In this document: one piece after another, positions 55,882 through 63,024 of the stretch | Position numbering within the stretch: position 1 is the first letter of the stretch | How the letters are laid out: each line of letters begins with the position of its first letter | Assembly (NCBI RefSeq): GCF_000428945.1 | Contig: NZ_AUAX01000002.1 | Location: 434,001 to 498,000 of the forward strand | DNA from: Hamadaea tsunoensis DSM 44101 | GTDB lineage: Bacteria; Actinomycetota; Actinomycetes; Mycobacteriales; Micromonosporaceae | Length of the DNA stretch: 64,000 bases | Reading direction: 5' to 3' | Program-made: the position numbers and the translations under genes | Notes under the pieces: model-generated | The model's input: only the letters and a program-made list of their open reading frames with translations | Database searches by the model: none | What the model was told of the DNA's origin: nothing

Positions 55882-56708
55882 GCGGTGGCCCTTCGGCCAC
55901 GCAGCCGTACGACAGCCCCGATGATCAGCAGGAGGCCGACGCCGCCGAGGATGTAGGTGGCCGCGCTGACGCCGGTGGCCGCCGCGCCGCCATCGCCGCT
56001 GGGTACCCGTCCGGGGACCTGGTGCATTCCGGTGAGGACCTGCGCGACCAGGGCGAGGTTCTTGGCCTCCGCCGAACCGGTCGCGTAGACGATGGTGACT
56101 GTGCCCTCCTTGAGCATGAGATCCTTCGGACCGAGGACCACTGTGGTCGTTCCAGCGAGGACGACGTCGGCCGATACAGTGCCGGCCGCGACGTCCGCTT
56201 TTGCCTCGTTGGGGTTGGTCAGCCCGGTGAACACCGGCTTGCCGCCGGCCCGCACATCGACCGCCGGAGCGGCAGCGGTGTGCCGCACGATCAGGCGGGC
56301 CTTACCCGCGGCGACCATCGACGTGTCGTTGACGAACGGCGTGATCTTCGGGGTGCCCGAGGCGTCCAGGTGCGCCACGATGCTGATGCTCTTTCCGCCC
56401 GGGATGGCCGCACCGTCGGCCTTCAGGATCGCGCCGGCGATGGGCTCCCCGGGCTTGGTCAGCGCCAGGTCATAGGAGCCCGCCGGGAGGGTCAGCGGCC
56501 CGGCGACGTCGCCGGGCTTGAAGTTCGACAGCGTCTTCTTGCCGTTGACGTAGACGTCGACGGGGGTGGCCGGGATGCCGTGCACCACGTAGACCTGCGA
56601 GGTGACGGCCGCGGCATGGGCGCTGCTCGCGGCGGTCGGGCCGAACCCGGCCACCGCGATCGCGGTGACAGCGACCGCCAGCATTCGGCGGCCGAACGCG
56701 TTGCTCAT
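55878..56708 (-). CDS. DUF4397 domain surface protein with a C-terminal membrane anchor
   Basis: 276 residues. A signal peptide (MLAVAVTAIAVAGFGPTAAS) is followed by two DUF4397 units, VYVVHGIPATPVDVYVNGKK at the start and ARLIVRHTAAAPAVDVRAGG near residue 140. A C-terminal hydrophobic helix YILGGVGLLLIIGAVV ends in RLRGRR. That tail looks like a cell-wall sorting tail, but LPXTG is replaced by VPSGDGGAAATG or similar. It heads the five-gene operon with the sortase. Confidence 0.87.
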   Translation of the reverse strand: MSNAFGRRMLAVAVTAIAVAGFGPTAASSAHAAAVTSQVYVVHGIPATPVDVYVNGKKTLSNFKPGDVAGPLTLPAGSYDLALTKPGEPIAGAILKADGAAIPGGKSISIVAHLDASGTPKITPFVNDTSMVAAGKARLIVRHTAAAPAVDVRAGGKPVFTGLTNPNEAKADVAAGTVSADVVLAGTTTVVLGPKDLMLKEGTVTIVYATGSAEAKNLALVAQVLTGMHQVPGRVPSGDGGAAATGVSAATYILGGVGLLLIIGAVVRLRGRRATA

Positions 56709-56798
56709 GAAGTTCCTCCTTGGAAGTGCTCCCCCAGGGGAGCCGTCACCTGTAGATCGGCGCCGGGGGCGTCCTTGGATGCACTCCCGGGAAGAAAT

Positions 56799-56821
56799 TT
56801 GCGTCGAATTTTGCGTCGTTT
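56799..56821 (+). promoter_or_regulatory. Double repeat, candidate LitR operator site B
   Basis: TGCGTCGAAT (56800-56809) and TGCGTCGTTT (56812-56821) are 12 bp apart, the same arrangement as in the crtB promoter. It lies 60 bp upstream of the DUF4383 gene and 91 bp upstream of the divergent DUF4397 operon. TTGCGT at 56799-56804 matches site A's -35, but the -10 here is poor; TTGACC (56821-56826) may be the -35 instead. Confidence 0.65.
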
Positions 56822-56880
56822 TGACCCCGTGGGCTCGCTCACCACGGCATGATCAGAAGCAAGCTCGGAGGAGGAGTGTC

Positions 56881-57408
56881 ATGGCAACGCACCTGCCGAT
56901 GAACCACCGGCTCAGGCCCTTCTACCGCGTCCTGAGCGGCGCTACCGGCGTGTATCTGCTCGGGTTCGGACTGACCGGTGTGGCTCGCAGCTGGGGTGAT
57001 CCGTTCTTCGATCAGGGCGACACGAAGGCCTGGGGCCTACGCACCAACATGGCGTTTTCCCTGCTGTCAGTCCTGGTCGGGTTGATCATCCTGGCCGGGA
57101 TGCTGATCGGCCGCAACGTCGACCGCAACATCAACCTCGTGGGGGCCGCGGTCTTCATGCTGGCCGGGTTGTTCATGTTGCCGCTGTCCCGGTCGAGTCT
57201 GGACTTCCTGAACTACGACGTCTCGGCATCGGTGGTGTCCTTCATCATTGGATCGATCCTGCTGACGGCCGGCTTGTACGGACGCGTCGGACCGCCCGCG
57301 GCGCAAGCGGCCGAGGACGGGTTCCGGTTGGGCAAGGACGGAGATCCCGTGTTGCACCAGTGGACGAAGCTGCCGCCGAAGAAAGGCAAGACGTCGAAAT
57401 TCGCCTGA
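56881..57408 (+). CDS. DUF4383 membrane protein
   Basis: 175 residues with four transmembrane helices, including FYRVLSGATGVYLLGFGLTG, AFSLLSVLVGLIILAGMLI, NLVGAAVFMLAGLFMLPLS and VVSFIIGSILLTAGLYGRVG. DUF4383 proteins are of unknown function. GGAGGAGTGTC precedes the ATG. It is followed 52 bp later by an FAD oxidoreductase and carries a candidate LitR operator upstream, so it is likely part of the light/carotenoid response. The Lys-rich C-terminal tail (PPKKGKTSKFA) is cytoplasmic by the positive-inside rule. Confidence 0.85.
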   Translation: MATHLPMNHRLRPFYRVLSGATGVYLLGFGLTGVARSWGDPFFDQGDTKAWGLRTNMAFSLLSVLVGLIILAGMLIGRNVDRNINLVGAAVFMLAGLFMLPLSRSSLDFLNYDVSASVVSFIIGSILLTAGLYGRVGPPAAQAAEDGFRLGKDGDPVLHQWTKLPPKKGKTSKFA

Positions 57409-57460
57409 CCCGAACGACATCACGGCGCAGCAACCACCGCCGGAGATCGGAGGCAACCTG

Positions 57461-58669
57461 ATGAGCGTGGACGTCGCGATCGTGGGGGCGGGCCTCGCCG
57501 GTCTGGTCGCCGCGCGACAGCTGCACCAGCACGGCGTGGACGTGGCAGTCTTCGAAGGATCCGACGACGTGGGCGGCCGGGTACGCACCGATGACATCGA
57601 CGGTTTCCGGCTGGATCGGGGCTTCCAGGTCGTACTACCCGCCTATCCGGCCCTGCGGGCGTACGCCGACCTGGCGGCACTACGGCTGCGGCCGTTCACC
57701 CGCGGGGTGGGCATCCTGCGCGATGGGCACTTGCACCGCGTGGCCCTCGGACCGGACGCGTTGACGTTCCTCAGCTTGCGCGACTCGTACCACCTCGGGA
57801 AGCTGACCGCCGCGGATGTCGTGCGCGGCGCCCGTCACATTCGCCGCAGTCCCGACCGCAGTGCAGCCAATGAGCTGAGAGCCGCCGGCGTCGGCGCCAA
57901 CGCGGTCGAACAGCTCCTGCGCCCGTTCTTCGCCGGAGTGCTCGGCGAGGACGAGCTGAAGACCTCCGGCCGGGTCGTTCGCCTGCTGTGGCGCTGTTTC
58001 GTCCGCGGCGGCGCGGCCGTGCCGGCCGACGGTATGGCCGCCCTCCCCCACCAGATCGCCGCACCGCTGCCGCCCGACACCATTCGCCTGGCGCAGGCCG
58101 TTACCCGGCTACGGCCGGGTCGGGTCGAGCTCGCAGACGGTACGACGGTCGCCGCCCGCGCGATCGTCGTGGCCACGAACGCCGTCGACGCCCGCCGCCT
58201 ACTGCCCAACATCCGTACACCACAATGGAATTCTCTGACCACCTTCTACTACGCCGCAGAGGAAGCACCGAGCACGGAGCCCCTGCTTCGCCTGGACGCC
58301 GACCAGCCCGGCCTCGTGCGCAACACGGTCGTCGTCTCCGCGGCCGCTCCCCAGTACGCGCCAGCCGGCCAGTCGCTGGTTGCCGCTTCGATCCTGGGCG
58401 CGCGCGACGACGCCGCCACCGCCGACGCGGTCCGCGACCGTCTCGCGGTCATCTATGCGACGAGTACGCGCCGCTGGCAGTTGATCGCCGCCTACCCGAT
58501 CGCCGAGGCCCTACCGGCTATGCAAGCACCCCATCGGCTACGGCGAAGCGTGCGTCTGACCGACGGGATGTACATCTGCGGAGATCATCGGGATACCAGC
58601 TCGCTGCAGGGAGCGATGGTATCTGGCCGGCGCGCGGCGCAGGCCGTCATCGCCGACCTCGGCGCCTGA
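57461..58669 (+). CDS. FAD-dependent amine oxidase / phytoene-desaturase-like oxidoreductase
   Basis: 402 residues. The N-terminal GAGLAGLVAARQLHQHG motif and GGRVRTDDIDGFRLDRGFQV are diagnostic of the flavin amine oxidase/CrtI-related fold. The C-terminal FAD contact is MYICGDHRDTSSLQGAMVSG. Relatives include amine oxidases and carotenoid-like dehydrogenases; the substrate is unknown. It probably shares the transcript of the DUF4383 gene (GGAGG before the ATG). It could act on a carotenoid or isoprenoid intermediate (inference). Confidence 0.85.
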   Translation: MSVDVAIVGAGLAGLVAARQLHQHGVDVAVFEGSDDVGGRVRTDDIDGFRLDRGFQVVLPAYPALRAYADLAALRLRPFTRGVGILRDGHLHRVALGPDALTFLSLRDSYHLGKLTAADVVRGARHIRRSPDRSAANELRAAGVGANAVEQLLRPFFAGVLGEDELKTSGRVVRLLWRCFVRGGAAVPADGMAALPHQIAAPLPPDTIRLAQAVTRLRPGRVELADGTTVAARAIVVATNAVDARRLLPNIRTPQWNSLTTFYYAAEEAPSTEPLLRLDADQPGLVRNTVVVSAAAPQYAPAGQSLVAASILGARDDAATADAVRDRLAVIYATSTRRWQLIAAYPIAEALPAMQAPHRLRRSVRLTDGMYICGDHRDTSSLQGAMVSGRRAAQAVIADLGA

Positions 58670-58724
58670 CCCGCGACGGCTTCAGACGGGACGCCAGGGC
58701 GAGCGTGTGTCCGGGCGCCCGAGG

Positions 58725-59420
58725 TCACCACTCGAGTGGTTGACCGTCGCGGAAGAAGCCGCCCGACGGGCCGCCCGACGGCAGGGTCGCCGCCCAGACC
58801 ACGCCCTGAGCGCTCACTCGCGCGGGCCGCGCTCCCATCTTCTCCGCGCCCGGCCAGGTCGCAGTCAGGCCGGGACAAACGGCGTTGATGAGAATGCCAC
58901 TGCCCGCCAACTCGGCGGCGAGGCTTGTGGTCAGCGCGTTGACCGCGGCCTTGCTGATGCCATAGGCGGGGGCAAGACCCGACCGTGCGGCCATGCCGAA
59001 ACGGGGATCCTGGTGTGAGCCTGCGCCACTGCTGACGTTGACGATCCGGCCGGCCGCGCTACGCCGGAGCAACGGCATCAACAACTGGGTCAGGTGCCAA
59101 ACACCCACGACGTTGACTTCCATGACGGTCCGAGCTTGGGCGATATCTGCGGTGGTCACCTTCTGATCCCAGTCGGCATAAGCCGCAGCGTTGTTGACGA
59201 GCACATCCAGTACTTGCAAGTTTGCGGCAAACGATCGGACACTGCCAGGTTCCGCGAGATCGAGGGGCTGCGACGAGCAGGTGACGCCACGGGGTAACGG
59301 CGGCACCCGACCGGGAGCTCGGGACGTAACGATCACCCGATAGCCGCGCTCTGCGAGAAGAGCTGCGACTTCCCGGCCCAAGCCCTGGCCACCGCCGGTG
59401 ACCAGTGCGTGAAGCGCCAT
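58725..59420 (-). CDS. Short-chain dehydrogenase/reductase (SDR)
   Basis: 231 residues of the classical SDR family. It shows TGGGQGLGREVAALLAERG (residues 9-27), NNAAAYADWD, NVSSGAGSHQDP with the Ser of the active site, and YGISKAAVNALTTSLAAELA with the YxxxK pair. The substrate is unknown. Its promoter holds a perfect match to the LitR-type double repeat with -35 and -10 spacing of 17 bp, and the -10 lies just before the start, so it is likely light-inducible and leaderless. Confidence 0.9.
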   Translation of the reverse strand: MALHALVTGGGQGLGREVAALLAERGYRVIVTSRAPGRVPPLPRGVTCSSQPLDLAEPGSVRSFAANLQVLDVLVNNAAAYADWDQKVTTADIAQARTVMEVNVVGVWHLTQLLMPLLRRSAAGRIVNVSSGAGSHQDPRFGMAARSGLAPAYGISKAAVNALTTSLAAELAGSGILINAVCPGLTATWPGAEKMGARPARVSAQGVVWAATLPSGGPSGGFFRDGQPLEW

Positions 59421-59427
59421 GACACAC

Positions 59428-59456
59428 ACCTTAATTCGATGCAGAAAACGATGCAA
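59428..59456 (-). promoter_or_regulatory. SDR promoter with a double repeat, candidate LitR operator site C
   Basis: On the minus strand TTGCAT (59456-59451), 17 bp, TAAGGT (59433-59428) form a promoter. TGCATCGTTT and TGCATCGAAT overlap the -35 and spacer with a 12-bp period, as at sites A and B. The expected transcription start is at or within two bases of the ATG at 59420, so the message is probably leaderless. Confidence 0.75.
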
Positions 59457-59691
59457 CTTTCGAAGGGTAGCCGGGCTCGATGTTCCTGTCACGCCAGGCG
59501 GTTGCCGATGCCCAGGACACCGCCACGACGTCCTCACACCACGCCCCGCGACAAGAGCCCCCGCTTAAAGCCCCCCACCGTCCACGCCGCGGCCGACGAG
59601 GGTATGTCTGATCCCTGGCTCTTCCAAGACGGTAGGGCCACACCGCGGCTGCGGCCGGCCCGCTTGACTTCCCCGCGCCACCGCCGCATTG

Positions 59692-59705
59692 TGGGAGCGC
59701 TTCCA
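59692..59705. promoter_or_regulatory. CebR-like box upstream of the SGNH esterase gene
   Basis: TGGGAGCGCTTCCA differs at one base from the known actinobacterial CebR operator TGGGAGCGCTCCCA, which controls cello-oligosaccharide-induced cellulase genes. It lies 43 bp upstream of the esterase ATG. The regulator is not in the window. Confidence 0.75.
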
Positions 59706-59748
59706 TCGAAGTGCGTCTCATCCTGATCCATCCATCGGAGGCACGCCC

Positions 59749-61656
59749 ATGTCTCGACTCATCACAGCCCTCTCCACCGCGTTATTGGCGATCACCTTCG
59801 CGGTCACCGCCGCCGCACCAGCCCACGCCGCCACCCCGATCCGCATCATGCCGCTCGGCGACTCGATCACCGGCGGTCCCGGATGCTGGCGGGCCCTGTT
59901 GTGGGATCGCCTGCAACGCAACGGCTTCACGAACATCGACTTCGTCGGCACGCAACCCGGCGGCGGCTGCGGCCTGGCCACCTGGGACGGCGACAACGAA
60001 GGCCACGGCGGCTTCTCCGCCACCGGCATCGCCAACCAGAATCAGCTCCCGGGCTGGCTGGCCGCCACGCATCCAGACATCGTCCTCATGCACCTGGGCA
60101 CCAACGACATCTGGGGCAACACGCCCACCGCGAGCATCCTGGCCGCGTACAGCACGCTCGTCGACCAGATGCGCGCCAGCAATCCGGCGATGAAGGTCCT
60201 TGTCGCACAGATCATTCCGATGACACCGAGCGGCTGCACCTGGTGCCCGTCGGGCGTCACCGCGCTCGACTCCGCGATTCCGGCCTGGGCCGCGGGCAAG
60301 TCCACCGCGCAGTCGCCGATCACTGTCGTCGACCAGTACACGGGGTTCGACTCCGTTGCCGACACCAGCGATGGCGTACACCCGGTCGATTCGGGGTTCC
60401 AGAAGATGGCCGACCGCTGGTATCCGGCACTCACTCCGCTGCTCGCGGGCAACCCGCCCGCCGATACCACCGCGCCGACCGTACCCAGTGGACTGGGCGT
60501 ACAGGTGAGTTGCAGCCTCGTGTCGACGCTGACTTGGACCGCGTCCACGGACAATGTGGGCGTCACCGGCTATGACGTGTTCCGGGCCCCCGGCTCGGGC
60601 GGCACCGGCACCTTCGTCCCCATCGGCACCACGGCCACGACGACGTTCACCGACACTCTGAACAACGTCTACCAGTACGAGGTCCGAGCACGCGACGCCG
60701 CCGGAAACACCTCGGCGTTCACCGCGCCCGTCACCGCGTACCCGCCGCCCTGCCCGCCGCCGGACACGCAGCCGCCCACGACACCCGGCACGCCGACCGC
60801 GACCATCACCTGCGGGTCGGCCGCGCTCACCTGGACACCCTCGACGGACAACATCGCCGTTGCGGGCTACGAAATCTGGCGGGCGCCCGGGGCCAGTGGC
60901 GGCACCTTCACCCAGGTCGGCACCACCACCACGACGTCGTTCGCATTGCCCGGCGCGGGTATGTTCCGCATCGAGATCCGTGCGCGCGACGCGGCGGGCA
61001 ACACCTCGCCGTTCACTCCGCCGATCACCATCACGACCCCTGCCTGCCCGACCGACGTCCAACCCCCCAGCACACCCGGCACGCCGACGGCATCGGCGAC
61101 CGCGACCTCGGCCACGCTCGCCTGGCCCGCGTCGACCGACAACGTGGGCGTCACCGGATACGACATCTACCGGGCGCTCGGCAGCGGTACCTTCACGTCG
61201 ATCGGCACCTCGGTCACGACCACGTTCACCGACACCGGGCTGAGCCCGGCCACGACGTACCGCTACCAGGTCCGGGCGCGCGACGCGGCCGGGAACACGT
61301 CAGGGTTCTCCGCGGCCGTCACGGTCCAGACATCCGGCGCTGGCGGCTGTTCGGCCACCCTGACCGCGCAAAGTGTCTGGGCCACCGGCTACGTGATGCA
61401 GCCCAACACCGTCACGAACTCCGGCACGACCACGATCAACGGCTGGACCGTGACGTTCACCCTGCCCGCCGGACACACCATCACCGGCTCGTGGAACGCC
61501 ATCGTCACCGTCAGCGGCCAGACAGTGACGGCGCGGGGCATCCCCGGCCAGAACACCACGCTCGCCCCAGGAGCCACAACGACGTGGGGTTTCCAGGCCA
61601 CGCGGGCCGCCAGCGACACCGTCACGCCGTCCGGCGCGGCTTGCACCAGCCCATAG
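59749..61656 (+). CDS. Secreted SGNH/GDSL esterase with three FnIII domains and a CBM2
   Basis: 635 residues. Signal peptide (ALSTALLAITFAVTAAAPAHA), then an SGNH hydrolase with GDSITGGPGCW (Ser nucleophile near residue 36), HLGTNDIWGN and DGVHPVDSG with the Asp-His pair near residue 210, as in CE3-like acetylxylan esterases. Then three fibronectin type III domains (about 245-330, 340-430, 440-530), with the repeated STDN(V/I)GVTGYD motif in two of them. A C-terminal CBM2 follows (GCSATLTAQSVWATGYVMQP). The ATG has CGGAGG upstream. It is predicted to deacetylate plant polysaccharide while bound to cellulose or xylan. Confidence 0.93.
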   Translation: MSRLITALSTALLAITFAVTAAAPAHAATPIRIMPLGDSITGGPGCWRALLWDRLQRNGFTNIDFVGTQPGGGCGLATWDGDNEGHGGFSATGIANQNQLPGWLAATHPDIVLMHLGTNDIWGNTPTASILAAYSTLVDQMRASNPAMKVLVAQIIPMTPSGCTWCPSGVTALDSAIPAWAAGKSTAQSPITVVDQYTGFDSVADTSDGVHPVDSGFQKMADRWYPALTPLLAGNPPADTTAPTVPSGLGVQVSCSLVSTLTWTASTDNVGVTGYDVFRAPGSGGTGTFVPIGTTATTTFTDTLNNVYQYEVRARDAAGNTSAFTAPVTAYPPPCPPPDTQPPTTPGTPTATITCGSAALTWTPSTDNIAVAGYEIWRAPGASGGTFTQVGTTTTTSFALPGAGMFRIEIRARDAAGNTSPFTPPITITTPACPTDVQPPSTPGTPTASATATSATLAWPASTDNVGVTGYDIYRALGSGTFTSIGTSVTTTFTDTGLSPATTYRYQVRARDAAGNTSGFSAAVTVQTSGAGGCSATLTAQSVWATGYVMQPNTVTNSGTTTINGWTVTFTLPAGHTITGSWNAIVTVSGQTVTARGIPGQNTTLAPGATTTWGFQATRAASDTVTPSGAACTSP

Positions 61657-61837
61657 AAGCGCTTTGTCATGTTCGGCTGACGGGTCGCCATCGTTGCGGC
61701 GGCGGCCCGTCACCGACGCATCCCAGCACGCCGCTCCAATGCGTCTTTCCCAACGCCAGAAAGCGCGCCATCGCAGTCGAGATTCACCGTGCGCAGACTC
61801 ACCGTGCCTATCCGATCGGCATGGCAGGCGCGTACGA

Positions 61838-61879
61838 CAAAAACACCGGCCTCCCCGCCCACGAAGGGAGGGGAGGCCG
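61838..61879 (-). terminator. Intrinsic terminator of the CsbD-like gene
   Basis: CGGCCTCCCC (61847-61856) pairs perfectly with GGGGAGGCCG (61870-61879) around a 13-nt loop. On the minus strand it is followed by GTGTTTTTGTCG, a short T-tract, 11 bp after the CsbD stop. The 234 bp between the esterase and this gene otherwise show only GAAGCGCTTT near 61658. Confidence 0.8.
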
Positions 61880-61890
61880 CGGATGACGTG

Positions 61891-62094
61891 TTATCGACGG
61901 TCGGGGTCGACCGCGTCGAGCGCCTCGCGACCGGCGTCCTTGACGTGCTCACCGGTCTGCTTGGCGTGTGCCTTGGCCTGGTCGGCCTTGCCCTCGGTCC
62001 GCATCGAGTCGTTGTCCGTGGCCTTGCCGGCCGCTTCCTTGACCTTGCCCTTGGCCTCTTCAGCCATGTTGCGGAGCTTGTCGGTGTTCGACAT
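61891..62094 (-). CDS. CsbD-family stress-response protein
   Basis: 67 residues, Lys/Glu/Ala-rich and entirely helical: MAEEAKGKVKEAAGKATDND, then an AKAHAKQTGEHVKDAGREAL tail. CsbD-like proteins are small, hydrophilic, general-stress proteins of unknown mechanism. ATG 62094 has GAGGAGG nine bases upstream. It has its own terminator. Confidence 0.88.
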   Translation of the reverse strand: MSNTDKLRNMAEEAKGKVKEAAGKATDNDSMRTEGKADQAKAHAKQTGEHVKDAGREALDAVDPDRR

Positions 62095-62212
62095 GCAGCG
62101 CCTCCTCTGCTCCGGCCCGCGGAAACCCGCTTGCCTGGTCAAGGTGTACCCACCCGCTGACCGTCTAACCCGCGAAGTGGCAGTCAGCACCCTCCGAGGC
62201 AGGAGCGGGCGC

Positions 62213-62314
62213 ATGGAACCGGACGAACGGCACCTCCACAGCTCATCTTTCCGCGTGGCGGCGACCGCGTACGCCGAGCGTCGCCCGGATTACGCGCAGA
62301 CGGCGATCCGATAG
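62213..62314 (+). pseudogene. N-terminal remnant of a SAM-dependent methyltransferase
   Basis: A 33-residue open frame reads SSSFRVAATAYAERRPDYAQ before a TAG stop, which resembles the common methyltransferase start (HSFGAAAxAYxExRPxYA). The Rossmann fold that should follow is missing; the next DNA belongs to another frame. AGGAG precedes the ATG. Reading: a truncated gene fragment rather than a functional small protein. Confidence 0.55.
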
Positions 62315-62345
62315 GCGCTCGCCCTTACCTCTTGATCGTCCCTGC

Positions 62346-62901
62346 TTGGGGACTTACCCGGACATCTCCATCGATCTCCTGGACGAGATCGCGCCACCGG
62401 TCGAGCGACACCAGCGAACCGCCATCATCGGCTGGTTGCGGGACCGGCAGGCTGACACGGGCCTCCTTTGTCGATACGCACGATCGCGCTCGATCGCTCA
62501 CCGGCGCACCACCGCCAGCATCCCGACGCTGCCAGCCGACATCATCGGGCTACTCGCCGGGGGTGACGACTTCGCAGTGAGGTTGCCGCTCCCCGAACAG
62601 CACCCCGACGACGTTCCGCCGGCACTGCTCATCGAGATGATCCGGACCTGGGATGGCTACTCCGGTTCCGTCATGGCCCGCAACCCGCGGCTGCCCGCCG
62701 AAACGATTCGACGAGCTCAGCCGGTCCGACGACGTCCGGCACCGGTGGCGGGCGTTGCGCTCCGGCCGGCTCACGCCCGAGCAACGTCGGCGGCTGGCCA
62801 ACGACCCCGACGAGCAGCTCGCACGCTACGTCAATCGGCCGATACCCGACCCGCATCGGCTGGCTGAGTTGATTACCTACCCGCCACGGCGACGATCATG
62901 A
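62346..62901 (+). pseudogene. Frameshifted hypothetical gene
   Basis: One frame reads from about 62346 to about 62705 (RTAIIGWLRDRQADTGL, LPADIIGLLAGGDDFAVRLP, ALLIEMIRTWDGY, ARNPRLPAETI). The sense continues in the next frame (FDELSRSDDVRHRWRAL, LTPEQRRRLANDPDEQLARY). The two parts read as one protein with a leucine-rich-variant flavour only if a frameshift near 62705 is allowed. A sequencing error would restore a single gene of about 185 codons. The start is uncertain (TTG 62346). Confidence 0.55.
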
Positions 62902-63024
62902 GGATCATCTCCGTGGCGGTGCCCTCCCCCATTGCGTACAAACGCACTCGACCCGCGTCCCGCCCGACACATCCGCAATCGGGCATCCGGTGTCCCCTCG
63001 CGGCGGCGGCCTGAGAGAACCCGG

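Noticed and set aside
55878-55960. LPXTG sorting signal in the DUF4397 protein
   Set aside because: The C-terminal helix and RLRGRR tail look like a sorting tail, but no LPXTG precedes it, only a Gly/Ala-rich VPSGDGG segment.
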